NCBI GenBank assembly: GCA_902778855.1
Contig: CACYZM010000021.1
Span: forward strand, 1-39,675
Source of the DNA: an uncultured Bacteroidia bacterium
Lineage (GTDB): Bacteria; Bacteroidota; Bacteroidia; Bacteroidales; UBA932
Reading direction: 5' to 3'
DNA: 39,675 nucleotides
Made by a program: the position numbers and the translations under genes. The notes beneath the pieces were generated by a model. It did no database searches, was not told the DNA's origin, and saw only the letters and a program-made list of their open reading frames with translations. The number at the start of each line of letters is the position of its first letter. Position 1 is the first letter of the stretch. This document shows positions 33,351 through 39,675 of this stretch, in pieces.

Positions 33351-34826
33351 ATGAAAAAATTGTTCACCTTGTTCGCAGCGGCAGCCCTGATGCTCGTTGG
33401 AACAGTCTCCGCTTTTGCAGCGGATAACACCTACAAGGTCTGCAACGGTAAGGTCACCGTGACGGTTACCGACCTTGCTCCGAACGCCGACGGCACGGCC
33501 CTGATCGCCTGCTACAACATCGACGTCGCCCCCGATGCGATCGACGAATGCTCCTCGCTCGTGATCACCCCGCTCGTCCGTGACGAGAACCACAACAAGA
33601 AACTCCTCGAGATGGTCGTCATCAACGGCCCCTCGCACAGAGTGAATATCGAATGGCTGCAGCGCGTATGCTACAGCGTATGCGATCCCAACCGTGTCCG
33701 CTTCTTCACCCAGAAAGAAGGTGAGGCCATGCACATCAAGACCTGCACCGAGGTCCCTTACGAAGCCGATTGGATGGACAACGACGCCGCTTTCTATGTG
33801 ACGACCCAGAAGGCTACCTACAAGCCGAACTGCATCCACAACTATCCCGGTGAAGAGTACATCTGCGACATTCCTTACCTGAAGGAGCCCCTCGTGGTCA
33901 ACCCTGTGCTCGTTCCGGTTCCGGTCGAGGCCGCTCTCGAAAACACCCGCGTCCTCCGCACCAAACTGTTCTACCCGGTCAACGTAACCAAGAAGGTCGA
34001 CAACTACCTTGAGAACGCCGAAGCCCTCGCTCTGCTCCAGACCCTCGATCAGGGCAACTTCGAAGTGACCAGCGTCGCCATCGAAGGCTGGGCCTCCCCG
34101 GAAGCCACGGTTCCTTACAACCAGCGCCTCTCCGACAACCGTGCGAAGACGGTCAAGAACATCATCGCCGAGCAGTATGACTTCCCGCAGGAAGTTTACA
34201 CCACGCAGGGCAACGGTGAGTACTGGGATTCCGTCATCGACTACGTCGCCAACACCAACGAACCCGTGGTGGCTGACAACCGTGAAGCCATCCAGGATGC
34301 CATCGCCGCCAATGGCGACCTCGACAAGCGTGAAGCCGCGATCAAGAAGATCGCCGGTGGCAAGCCGTACAAGGCCATCTTCGACGCTGTCTATCCGCGC
34401 AGCCGTTTCGCCGAAGCCATCGTGACCTTCAAGAACAAGGGTTACAACAAGGATGACTTCATGGCTCTCTACAAACAGGATCCCGCCAGCCTCTCCGCCG
34501 ACGAGTATGTGCTCCTGATCAAAGACGGCGCCCCGAAGGAAGTCGTCAACAGCGCAGTCGAGCTCTATCCGAACGACGCCCGCGTGGCCGCCGTGGCCGC
34601 TGAGCGTTTCTACAACGACGGTGACGTCGACAAGGCCATCGAGCTCTACAAGAAGGCCGGCAACACCGAGGAAGTCTACAACAACCTCGCTTGCTGCTAC
34701 CTCTGCAAGAGCGACTTCGACAACGCCAAGGCCTGCCTCGAAAAGGCTGAGAACCTCAAGGTTGCCGAAACCAACGCCAACGAGCTCCGCAAGGTGTACC
34801 TCAACAACAAGTTCTTCGGCAAATAA
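33351..34826 (+). CDS. Exported protein with OmpA-like domain and C-terminal TPRs (DUF3868-like N-terminus)
   Basis: A 491-residue exported protein with a cleavable signal (LFAAAALMLVGTVSAFAA). Residues about 25-130 form a beta-rich domain like the DUF3868 proteins of Bacteroidales (KVTVTVTDLAPNADG, CSSLVITPLVRDENHNKKL, VVINGPSHR). Residues about 225-320 contain an OmpA-C-like peptidoglycan-binding fold (VAIEGWASPEATVPYNQRLSDNRAKTVKNII). The C-terminal 120 residues form helical repeats (VELYPNDARVAAVAAERFYNDGDVDKAIELYKKAG, NLACCYLCKSDFDNAKACLEKAENL). Related proteins occur with fimbrial loci, but no fimbrillin is here. Codon choice is regular and the gene has its own strong promoter and terminator, consistent with an abundant envelope protein. 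Confidence 0.75.
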   Translation: MKKLFTLFAAAALMLVGTVSAFAADNTYKVCNGKVTVTVTDLAPNADGTALIACYNIDVAPDAIDECSSLVITPLVRDENHNKKLLEMVVINGPSHRVNIEWLQRVCYSVCDPNRVRFFTQKEGEAMHIKTCTEVPYEADWMDNDAAFYVTTQKATYKPNCIHNYPGEEYICDIPYLKEPLVVNPVLVPVPVEAALENTRVLRTKLFYPVNVTKKVDNYLENAEALALLQTLDQGNFEVTSVAIEGWASPEATVPYNQRLSDNRAKTVKNIIAEQYDFPQEVYTTQGNGEYWDSVIDYVANTNEPVVADNREAIQDAIAANGDLDKREAAIKKIAGGKPYKAIFDAVYPRSRFAEAIVTFKNKGYNKDDFMALYKQDPASLSADEYVLLIKDGAPKEVVNSAVELYPNDARVAAVAAERFYNDGDVDKAIELYKKAGNTEEVYNNLACCYLCKSDFDNAKACLEKAENLKVAETNANELRKVYLNNKFFGK

Positions 34827-34850
34827 TCGCTGAAGTCCTGACTCTGAAAG

Positions 34851-34880
34851 GGGAGGGTCACCCGACCCTCCCTCTTTTTT
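34851..34880 (+). terminator. Rho-independent terminator after the OmpA/TPR gene
   Basis: GGGAGGGTC (34851-34859), loop ACCC, GACCCTCCC (34864-34872) forms a perfect 9-bp stem followed by TCTTTTTT. It ends only two bases before the tRNA gene begins at 34883. Confidence 0.85.
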
Positions 34881-34882
34881 CT

Positions 34883-35191
34883 GCCCCGGTGGTGGAATGG
34901 TAGACACGAGGGACTTAGACATCATTTGAGTGCACGTTCCGAAAGGAGCGATGTAGAATGTCGTAAATTCAAGGAAGCCTTAACAGGTCATGCTGATGGT
35001 AATCTTGAGCCAAGCCTCCGGAAGGAGGAAGGTGCAGAGACTAGACACGACACACCTAAAGATTAGAATGATTCAGATCCAAGGTGAAGGAATAGTCCGG
35101 ACCACAAACAACGAATGGTGGCGAAAGCCATAGTGGTAAGAAAATCCCTTGGCCCGAAACGGCCGTGCGGGTTCGAGTCCCGCCCAGGGCA
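34883..35191 (+). tRNA. trnL(UAA): tRNA-Leu(UAA), split by a group I intron
   Basis: Exon 1 is 34883-34916 and exon 2 is 35141-35191; joined they give an 85-nt class II tRNA. The D-arm region is GTGGAATGGTAGACAC. The anticodon stem AGGGA/TCCCT closes the loop CTTAAAA, giving anticodon UAA. A long variable arm (GGCCcgaaacGGCC) and the T-arm GCGGG-TTCGAGT-CCCGC follow, then CCAGGGC and discriminator A (35191). CCA is not encoded. The acceptor stem GCCCCGG / CCAGGGC has one C-A mismatch at the fifth pair. The intron interrupts the anticodon between U34 and A35, exactly where the cyanobacterial and plastid tRNA-Leu(UAA) intron lies. No promoter is seen in the 56 bp between the upstream gene and the tRNA. 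Confidence 0.93.
34917..35140 (+). ncRNA. Self-splicing group I intron in the tRNA-Leu anticodon
   Basis: 224 nt, no open frame for a homing endonuclease. P1: exon ACTT (34913-34916) pairs with internal guide GAGT (34928-34931), with the required U-G at the splice site. P2-like hairpin GTTCC-GAAA-GGAGC (34936-34949). P3: TGTCGT (34959-34964) with ACGACA (35047-35052). P4: TTCAAG (34968-34973) with CTTGAG (35004-35009). P6 extension CCTCC-GGAA-GGAGG. P7, the guanosine site: GACTA (35039-35043) with TAGTC (35093-35097). P8: CACCT (35053-35057) with AGGTG (35082-35086). P9-region hairpins ACCAC/GTGGT and TGGC-GAAA-GCCA. The intron ends in the obligatory G (35140). The segments AATCTTGAGCC and GCAGAGACTA correspond to the conserved Q and R elements. 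The small size and position resemble subgroup IC3. Confidence 0.93.
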
Positions 35192-35197
35192 CTGATA

Positions 35198-35233
35198 GAG
35201 CTAACCGATTGATTTTGGCGGTTAGCTCTTTTT
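35198..35233 (+). terminator. Rho-independent terminator after tRNA-Leu
   Basis: GAGCTAACCG (35198-35207) pairs perfectly with CGGTTAGCTC (35219-35228), with an 11-nt loop, followed by TTTTT (35229-35233). It closes the tRNA transcript 7 nt after the discriminator base and lies just before the aldehyde dehydrogenase start. Confidence 0.9.
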
Positions 35234-35243
35234 GCATCGAACT

Positions 35244-36695
35244 ATGGATACATATCGCTTCACGCAGTCGGCGACAGACGGATACACCGAAGGCCGTATC
35301 CGGGAGATTGTGGCTGCCCAGCGACGGTTCTTCCGCAGCGGGGAGACGCTCCCCATCCGCTGGCGCATCACGCAACTCAAGCGGCTGAAGGCCGCCGTCC
35401 TCGCCCATGAGAAGGCGTTCGAGGAAGCCTTGGCCGAGGACCTCGGCCGCAGCACCGTTGAGGCCTACCTCTGCGACATCGGCCCCATCATTGTCGAAAT
35501 CAACGAAATGCTCGCCGGCTTGCGCCGCTGGGCGCGCCCGGAGTGCCATTTCAGCGGTCTGATGTGCTTCCCCAGCACGGTCACGAAGGTCTATAAGATG
35601 CCTTATGGCGTCTCCCTGGTCATCAGTCCTTTCAACTTCCCCATCCTCCTTACCATCGGCGTGGTGGCGGCGGCGATGGCGGGTGGAAACACCGTTGTCA
35701 TCAAGTCCAGCAGCAAGTCCGCTGCCTCGACGGCGGCGCTCAAGAAGTTCTTCGCCGAGGTCTTCCCGCCGGAATACGTCACCCTCATTGACGGTGGGCA
35801 CGACGTGGCCGACCTGTGCCTGGCCCAGCGCTTCGACAAGATCTTCTACACCGGCTCTCCGGCTGTTGGCAAGCACGTCCTTACCGAGGCGGCCAAAAAC
35901 CTCACCCCCGTGGCCCTGGAGCTAGGCGGCGAAACCGGCAACTGGTGCGTGGTCCGCAAGGACGCCGACCTGAAAGACGCCGCCCGGAAGATCGCCTTCT
36001 TCAAGCTCACCAACGCCGGCCAGATCTGCATCAACATCAACCAGATCGCAGTCGCCGAAGAGGTGGCGGAGCCATTCCTCGCAGCGCTCAAACTGGCTTT
36101 CGTCTCCCAGATCGGAGAGCACGCCGAGGACAATCCCGAGTATCCCAAGCTCATCACGGACGGCGCCTACGACAAATGCGCCCGCCTGGCCGACGAGTAC
36201 CGCGAACGGATCGTCTTCGGCGGTGTCGGCAACAAGAAAACCCGCCGCTACGCCCCCACGATGATCTACCCCGTGGGCATCGACGAGCACATCGTCCAGC
36301 ACGAGCTGTTCTGCCCCCTGCTGCCCATCGTCCCGTTCAAGGACGCGGAAGTGGACGCGCTGATGGAAACCGTCGCCGACCGCGAACATCCCCTGGCCAT
36401 ATACCTGTTCACCAGAGACATGCGGTGGGCGAACCGCGTCATGCAGACGCAGCAGTATGGCGGCGGTTGCATCAACGAGGTTTGCATCCATATGATGGTG
36501 AAGGGGGTTCCGTTCAACGGCACCGGCCATTCCGGCATGGGTGCCTACCATGGCGAATGGGGCTTCCGGGAGTTCACCCATCCGCAGACCGTCCTGAAAG
36601 GCCGCACTCGCTTCAACCTCCCGTTGAGGGAACACCCCTACGGCGGAAAAACGGGCGAGACAAAAATGAAGCTGTTGAAACTATTCGAGCGATAG
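35244..36695 (+). CDS. Aldehyde dehydrogenase (class 3-like)
   Basis: A 483-residue NAD(P)-dependent aldehyde dehydrogenase. I take ATG 35244; the frame could also begin at a TTG (35232), which falls in the terminator T-run and is unlikely. Family landmarks: WRITQLKRLKAAVLAHE, SPFNFPILLTIGVVAAAMAGGNTVVIKSS (cofactor site), FYTGSPAVGKHV, VALELGGETGNW with general-base Glu226, NAGQICININQ with nucleophile Cys262, and the C-terminal PFNGTGHSGMGAYHGEWGFREFTH typical of the short class 3/fatty-aldehyde group, which lacks the usual C-terminal extension. It oxidises aldehydes to acids; the substrate is not readable. It is flanked by the tRNA terminator and a convergent lipoprotein gene, so it is monocistronic, and no clear promoter lies in the short gap. 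Confidence 0.93.
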   Translation: MDTYRFTQSATDGYTEGRIREIVAAQRRFFRSGETLPIRWRITQLKRLKAAVLAHEKAFEEALAEDLGRSTVEAYLCDIGPIIVEINEMLAGLRRWARPECHFSGLMCFPSTVTKVYKMPYGVSLVISPFNFPILLTIGVVAAAMAGGNTVVIKSSSKSAASTAALKKFFAEVFPPEYVTLIDGGHDVADLCLAQRFDKIFYTGSPAVGKHVLTEAAKNLTPVALELGGETGNWCVVRKDADLKDAARKIAFFKLTNAGQICININQIAVAEEVAEPFLAALKLAFVSQIGEHAEDNPEYPKLITDGAYDKCARLADEYRERIVFGGVGNKKTRRYAPTMIYPVGIDEHIVQHELFCPLLPIVPFKDAEVDALMETVADREHPLAIYLFTRDMRWANRVMQTQQYGGGCINEVCIHMMVKGVPFNGTGHSGMGAYHGEWGFREFTHPQTVLKGRTRFNLPLREHPYGGKTGETKMKLLKLFER

Positions 36696-36713
36696 GACTA
36701 AGGTAATGCCCTC

Positions 36714-37110
36714 CTAATCGTACCGCAATTCAAAGGAGTACTCTTGCAGGATCGCGGGAGAGTATCCTGTCGAATGATGGTCTGCCGGAACATCGCGGGA
36801 TAGCCGGTAAACGTACTTGATGTGAAAGGACGAGTTTGTTTTTGAATTGGGTCACGGCTTTCTCGTCCTCCGGGCCGAAATTGCGGTCAATCACATCGAT
36901 CTGCCATAAATCATAGGTGTTAAGCTGCGCGAAGCCCTCCCGGATACCCAGGTAAAACGCGCGGATTTCCGGATCCGCAATTTCTCGGGGTTGCGTAAAA
37001 TCCTCTTCGTTGAAGTAGAAAAGGTAAGTGGTCACCGTAATCTCTTTCTCACACGAAACGAAGAGACCTACAGCGAGAACGAGCCCGAAGAAACATTTCA
37101 ATCCTTTCAT
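36714..37110 (-). pseudogene. Small lipoprotein of unknown function, frameshifted in a T/A homopolymer
   Basis: The signal peptide ends VGLFVSC (Cys20), so a lipoprotein is predicted. Recognisable sequence is KEITVTTYLFYFNEEDFTQPREIADPEIRAFYLGIREGFAQL, with no family I know. The frame from 37110 runs to a stop at 36730 but its last 35 residues (RLPAIPRCSGRPSFD...) are compositionally odd. If the five-T run at 36839-36843 (A-run in the gene) had four bases, the frame would continue FKTNSSFHIKYVYRLSRD, then ADHHSTGYSP and QEYSFELRYD, stopping at 36714-36716, a far more protein-like ending (131 residues). I infer a one-base indel, either a sequencing error or a real or switchable mutation. The gene lies tail-to-tail with the aldehyde dehydrogenase. 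Confidence 0.6.
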
Positions 37111-37133
37111 TCTATGGCGATTTATTGAATGAT

Positions 37134-37165
37134 CAAAGGTACCAAATTGATTTCAGAAGCCCAAG
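37134..37165 (-). promoter_or_regulatory. Promoter for the small lipoprotein gene
   Basis: On the minus strand, TACCTTTG (complement of 37134-37141) fits the -7 element, and CTTG (complement of 37162-37165), 20 bp upstream, is one base off TTTG. The -33 box falls inside the left arm of the inverted-repeat element. Confidence 0.5.
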
Positions 37166-37414
37166 GAGGGAAGGAACAATTCCGGAGCGAATTGGCGAAA
37201 AAGGGACGTGGGATGGCCTGTGCAGGGAGCGGTGGCCGTAAAAGAAGGGCCGCAGGCTTTCCTGCGGCCCTTTCTAGGCCATGACGGCGTTTTGTTCGAC
37301 GAACGTTCCGGGCCCTTGTGGCCCGGATAAGGAGGAGTTCGCCGTCAAGCGACCGATGCCGCTCCCTTTTTCGCCAGCCTGAGCGGAGGAATTGCTCCTT
37401 CCCGACAGGGCTTC
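37156..37414. repeat. 259-bp inverted-repeat element with nested hairpins (possible MITE or structured RNA)
   Basis: The two ends are inverted copies of each other. GAAGCCC (37156-37162) matches GGGCTTC (37408-37414); GGGAAGGAACAATTCC (37168-37183) matches 37388-37403 at 15 of 16; GGCGAAAAAGGGA (37194-37206) matches 37363-37375 exactly. Inside lie GGGAGCGG/CCGCTCCC (37225-37232 with 37359-37366), a perfect 12-bp hairpin AAGGGCCGCAGG-CTTT-CCTGCGGCCCTT (37245-37272), a GACGGCG/CGCCGTC stem (37283-37289 with 37340-37346), and within it TCCGGGCC-N5-GGCCCGGA (37307-37327). No convincing gene is present. It could be a non-autonomous mobile element or a branched non-coding RNA; with only one copy in view I cannot tell. 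Confidence 0.6.
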
Positions 37415-37431
37415 CCCATAATCTGATCTGT

Positions 37432-37549
37432 TGGACGCTCAGTCCATAATTCATCCATCTCATGGATCGTGCGTCCGGAAAAAGGGGGTTTCGAAGTCAT
37501 TCTTGGACGCTCGATCCATGAGACGGCGCATCCATTGACCGAGCGTCCA
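37432..37549. repeat. Four copies of a 16-bp motif TGGACGCTCGATCCAT in alternating orientation
   Basis: Copies: forward TGGACGCTCAGTCCAT (37432-37447), reverse ATGGATCGTGCGTCC (37462-37476), forward TGGACGCTCGATCCAT (37504-37519), reverse TTGACCGAGCGTCCA (37535-37549). They form two head-to-head pairs, each able to fold back on itself; a further hairpin ATCCAT-CTC-ATGGAT lies at 37453-37467. A degenerate trace (TTGGACCGCG at 37571-37580 and GTCGATCCAT at 37591-37600) reaches into the end of the next gene. Apart from this and the adjacent inverted-repeat element, the 37111-37581 gap holds nothing recognisable. Confidence 0.6.
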
Positions 37550-37581
37550 GCAGGGCGGCGCAGAAATCGATTGGACCGCGT

Positions 37582-37866
37582 TCAGTGGCGGTCGATCCAT
37601 TTCCAGAGGGCGTACATCAGGGCGCCCCAGGCGAGGAAGAGGAGGAGGTAGACGATGTAGGGGATGGAGGTGGGGTTGGGGTCGCCGGCGACGTCGAGAT
37701 GCTTGTCGAAGTCGGGAATGTCGGTGTAGTAGTAGGCGCCGGCGCCGAAGTCCAGGTCGGGAGAGAGACCGGCGCCGCGGACCATGATGACGACGGCAAC
37801 GATGAAAACAGCCACGGCGACGAGCGCCGTGGCTATCTTGTACATACGTTTGCCCTTGGGCGTCAT
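37582..37866 (-). CDS. Small two-helix membrane protein
   Basis: A 94-residue protein of unknown family. A first helix (KIATALVAVAVFIVAVVIMV, residues about 10-29) and a second (IPYIVYLLLFLAWGALMYAL, about 68-87) flank a polar loop with acidic and tyrosine residues (DLDFGAGAYYYTDIPDFDKH). Its ATG overlaps the stop of the YeiH-type gene by one base (TAATG at 37864-37868), so it is translationally coupled and could be a small subunit or accessory of that transporter. It resembles small proteins often annotated only as hypothetical in Bacteroidota. The stop lies next to the repeat-rich gap. Confidence 0.7.
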   Translation of the reverse strand: MTPKGKRMYKIATALVAVAVFIVAVVIMVRGAGLSPDLDFGAGAYYYTDIPDFDKHLDVAGDPNPTSIPYIVYLLLFLAWGALMYALWKWIDRH

Positions 37867-39194
37867 TACTTGAACAGATCCAATACGGGGACCTGGAAGA
37901 CCACGCCGCTCAGGAGGAACCAGACGGCGAACAGCGTCAGGGCGATGTTGAACACCTGACCGACGATGTAGAGCCAGAGGACCTTGCCGCCCTGCATCTG
38001 CTTGGCGATCTCCTTGAAGTTGGTGTCAAGACCGATGCTGGTGAAGGCCAGCACGAAACACCAGTTCTTGTACTGGTCGAGCACCTTGTTGATGGCGCCC
38101 ACCTGCTCGCCGCCGAAAATGGGCTGGATGACGAAGGAGGCGATCAGCGATGCCACGAAGAAACCGAGGATGAACTTCGGGAACCGCTTCCAGATTTCGC
38201 CGGCGCCCACTTTCTGCGCCCCGCTGTTCTCGACGCGGGTGGCGAAGAAGATGGCCACGAAGAAGGCGATGAACCCGATCAGGATGTTCTGGATGGATTT
38301 CACCAGGACGGCGGCCTGCTCGGCCTCGGGACCGAGGGCGTTGCCGGCGAGCACCACGGCGCCGGTCGAGTCGACCGTGCCGCCGATGAGCGCGCCGCCC
38401 ATCAGCTGGTTCATGCCGCAGGCCCGGATGATCATCGGCTCGAACACCATCATCAGGATGGTGAAGATGATCGAGATGGAAATGGCGATGGACAGGTCGT
38501 CTTTCTTGCACTTGGCGGCGGCGCCCGTCGCGATGGCGGCGGACGTGCCGCAGACCGACGTGGCGGCCGCGAGGGTCATGACCAGCGGCTTGTTCTGAAT
38601 CTTCAGCACCTTTGTTCCGAACCACCACATAAAGATGATGACGATGGGCGTCACGATCCAGGCGATGCCCAGCCCGTAGAGGCCGAACTTGGCGATGTTG
38701 GAGAACAGCACGGAGAAGCCCATGATCACAAGGCCGACCTTGATGTAGAATTCCGTCCGGATGGCCGGTTTCAGCCATTTGGGAACGCCAACCGTGTTGG
38801 ATATCAGCAGACCGACGATCAACGCCCAGAAGGCCCATTCGAGATACCGGTTCAGTGTGAATTCCGCACTGATCAGTCGGACCAGGAAGGCCAGCAGGAA
38901 GAGCCCCAGAAAGGCCGGTATGTATTTCTTGAGCGATTCTCCCTGGATCTTGACCGCACCGCCGAACAATACGAGCAGCACGCCGCAGGTGAGCAGGAAT
39001 TTGCCGAAGAACTTCCAGGTGAACTGGTCGCCCAGGCTCGCCGCCTTCGCGGCCTTCTCGCCGAGCGTCCAGGTACTGAATTTCAGCGCGGAAAAGTCGA
39101 ACCAGCCCGTCAGGACGGCCACGACTCCCACCAGGATGACGAGGAACCCGATCCAACAGGCCATCCAGTCATCCGATTTCCAATTCTCTTTCAT
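37866..39194 (-). CDS. yeiH: YeiH/UPF0324-family putative sulfate exporter
   Basis: A 442-residue polytopic inner-membrane protein of the YeiH family (UPF0324), with about eleven predicted helices. Family marks include FWALIVGLLISNTVGVP near the first third, EFYIKVGLVIMGFSVLFSNI, ATSVCGTSAAIATGAAAKCKKDD (the conserved CGxSA motif), FTILMMVFEPMI, GGTVDSTGAVVLAG and KFILGFFVASLIASF. The N-terminus (KENWKSDDWMACWIGFLVILVG) is longer than in E. coli YeiH, as is common in Bacteroidota. Proposed substrates are sulfate or other sulfur anions, but evidence is thin. It lies 24 bp downstream of the M28-type peptidase on the same strand and is coupled to the small membrane protein behind it. Confidence 0.88.
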   Translation of the reverse strand: MKENWKSDDWMACWIGFLVILVGVVAVLTGWFDFSALKFSTWTLGEKAAKAASLGDQFTWKFFGKFLLTCGVLLVLFGGAVKIQGESLKKYIPAFLGLFLLAFLVRLISAEFTLNRYLEWAFWALIVGLLISNTVGVPKWLKPAIRTEFYIKVGLVIMGFSVLFSNIAKFGLYGLGIAWIVTPIVIIFMWWFGTKVLKIQNKPLVMTLAAATSVCGTSAAIATGAAAKCKKDDLSIAISISIIFTILMMVFEPMIIRACGMNQLMGGALIGGTVDSTGAVVLAGNALGPEAEQAAVLVKSIQNILIGFIAFFVAIFFATRVENSGAQKVGAGEIWKRFPKFILGFFVASLIASFVIQPIFGGEQVGAINKVLDQYKNWCFVLAFTSIGLDTNFKEIAKQMQGGKVLWLYIVGQVFNIALTLFAVWFLLSGVVFQVPVLDLFK

Positions 39195-39218
39195 AGTTCA
39201 GGTTTTAGATGGTAGAGA

Positions 39219-39675
39219 CTATTCCTTGTACAGGCCTTCCCGGCTGAGCAGATGGTCGAGGTTGGCGATGCCGTAGAGCACGACGGCCGTGACGACGGCG
39301 GAGTGCTCCAGGTATTCGGGAATCAGTTTGTTGAAGATGTCGCGTTCGGTGTGCCAGATTTCACCGTACTCGAAATTGTAGCCTTTCGGGTCGGTCTCGC
39401 GGAAGCCAATGGTCGGAACGCCGTTCATCGCAAAATAGGCGTGGTCGCTGCCGCCTGCCCGGGTGGGACGCGCCTGAGGCTGGCCTTCCCGCTTGTTGAC
39501 GGTGAAGGGGAACTCAGGGTTGAGGTTCTCGAGCGGTTTGCAGATGGCCACATAGTCGTCGTACATCGCGGCGGGTACCGTCACGCTCGTGGCGCAGAGC
39601 GGGCCGCCGTCGCGGTTGATGTAGTTGGAGATCTTCTCGAGGGGAACCGTCTTGTTCTCCACGAAATACTTCGAA
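39219..39675 (-). CDS. M28-type zinc aminopeptidase, C-terminal part (5' end beyond window)
   Basis: The frame is open to the last bases of the window (SKYF before VENKTVPL), so this is the C-terminal 150 or so residues of a longer peptidase; the GTG at 39662 is not the start. The segment GGSDHAYFAMNGVPTIGFRETD contains the typical SDHxxF metal and substrate region of M28 exopeptidases, and EIWHTERDIFNKL corresponds to the YHTxxD element supplying the last zinc-ligand His. The C-terminal helices (YLEHSAVVTAVVLYGIANLDHLL) are usual. It probably removes N-terminal residues from peptides outside the cytoplasm; the signal sequence would lie outside the window. Confidence 0.8.
   Translation of the reverse strand, partial: SKYFVENKTVPLEKISNYINRDGGPLCATSVTVPAAMYDDYVAICKPLENLNPEFPFTVNKREGQPQARPTRAGGSDHAYFAMNGVPTIGFRETDPKGYNFEYGEIWHTERDIFNKLIPEYLEHSAVVTAVVLYGIANLDHLLSREGLYKE

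Noticed and set aside
34917-35140. Possible group II intron, CRISPR-like or attachment-site explanation for the tRNA interruption
   Set aside because: No GUGYG start or AY end as in group II introns, no repeated units, and tRNA halves are not duplicated as at an att site; the P3/P4/P7/P8 pairings fit a group I intron.
37122-37463. A 113-codon minus-strand frame between the lipoprotein and the small membrane protein
   Set aside because: It lies over the inverted-repeat element, so its two ends are reverse-complement translations of each other; Arg/Leu-rich, no signal or domain.

Overview
The window (about 60% G+C in genes, with short AT-rich gaps) reads as chromosomal DNA of a Bacteroidota member, most likely a G+C-rich gut or rumen Bacteroidales. 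The reasons are a SusC/SusD pair, many short lipoproteins whose signal peptides end in a lipobox Cys, near-absence of Shine-Dalgarno sites, and promoters of the Bacteroides type (TTTG, about 20 bp, TAnnTTTG). I see no phage, insertion sequence or CRISPR array.

Region 1 (2-646) is the end of an ABC-2 type permease. Region 2 (675-19347) is a polysaccharide utilization locus (PUL) that looks dedicated to alpha-linked N-acetylgalactosamine or galactose. On the minus strand lie a DeoR/AgaR-type repressor, a DMT-type transporter (frameshifted) and a SdiA-regulated-type beta-propeller lipoprotein. Divergent from them, on the plus strand and almost without gaps, come AgaS (3' part damaged), a GatZ/KbaZ-type aldolase subunit, a PfkB sugar kinase, a GH36-like alpha-galactosidase, SusC, SusD, a SusE-like binding lipoprotein, a Tat-exported uncharacterised barrel protein, an alkaline phosphatase, a GH109-type alpha-N-acetylgalactosaminidase and a NahK-like anomeric sugar kinase. 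The logic is glycan binding and import, removal of alpha-Gal/GalNAc, and channelling into the tagatose-6-phosphate or sugar-1-phosphate routes. The catalytic aldolase subunit and an N-acetylhexosamine-6-phosphate deacetylase are not in the window.

Region 3 (19365-22151) is a lipoprotein export-like cluster: a CsgG-family protein, DUF4810 and DUF799/GNA1162-type proteins, flanked by two small paralogous lipoproteins. Region 4 (22142-29647) holds free-methionine-sulfoxide reductase, two HEFGH metallopeptidase lipoproteins, a flavodiiron protein and a protein-kinase/AAA+ fusion. Region 5 (29637-33173, minus) holds a HAD phosphatase, a Tat-exported Fe-S aldo/keto reductase and a NapH-like membrane ferredoxin. 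Region 6 starts with an OmpA/TPR protein. A tRNA-Leu(UAA) gene interrupted by a 224-nt group I intron follows, then an aldehyde dehydrogenase.

Region 7 (36714-39675, minus) holds a small frameshifted lipoprotein, a 470-bp non-coding stretch packed with inverted repeats, a small membrane protein, a YeiH-type transporter and the 3' part of an M28-type peptidase.

The most remarkable items are the tRNA-Leu group I intron, for which P1, P3, P4, P7 and P8 can all be paired by eye, the kinase-AAA+ fusion, the nested inverted-repeat element at 37156-37414 with its neighbouring four-copy motif, and the alpha-GalNAc PUL with an unassigned barrel protein. Three genes carry frame-disrupting indels. One lies in a homopolymer, so assembly error must be excluded before calling them pseudogenes.
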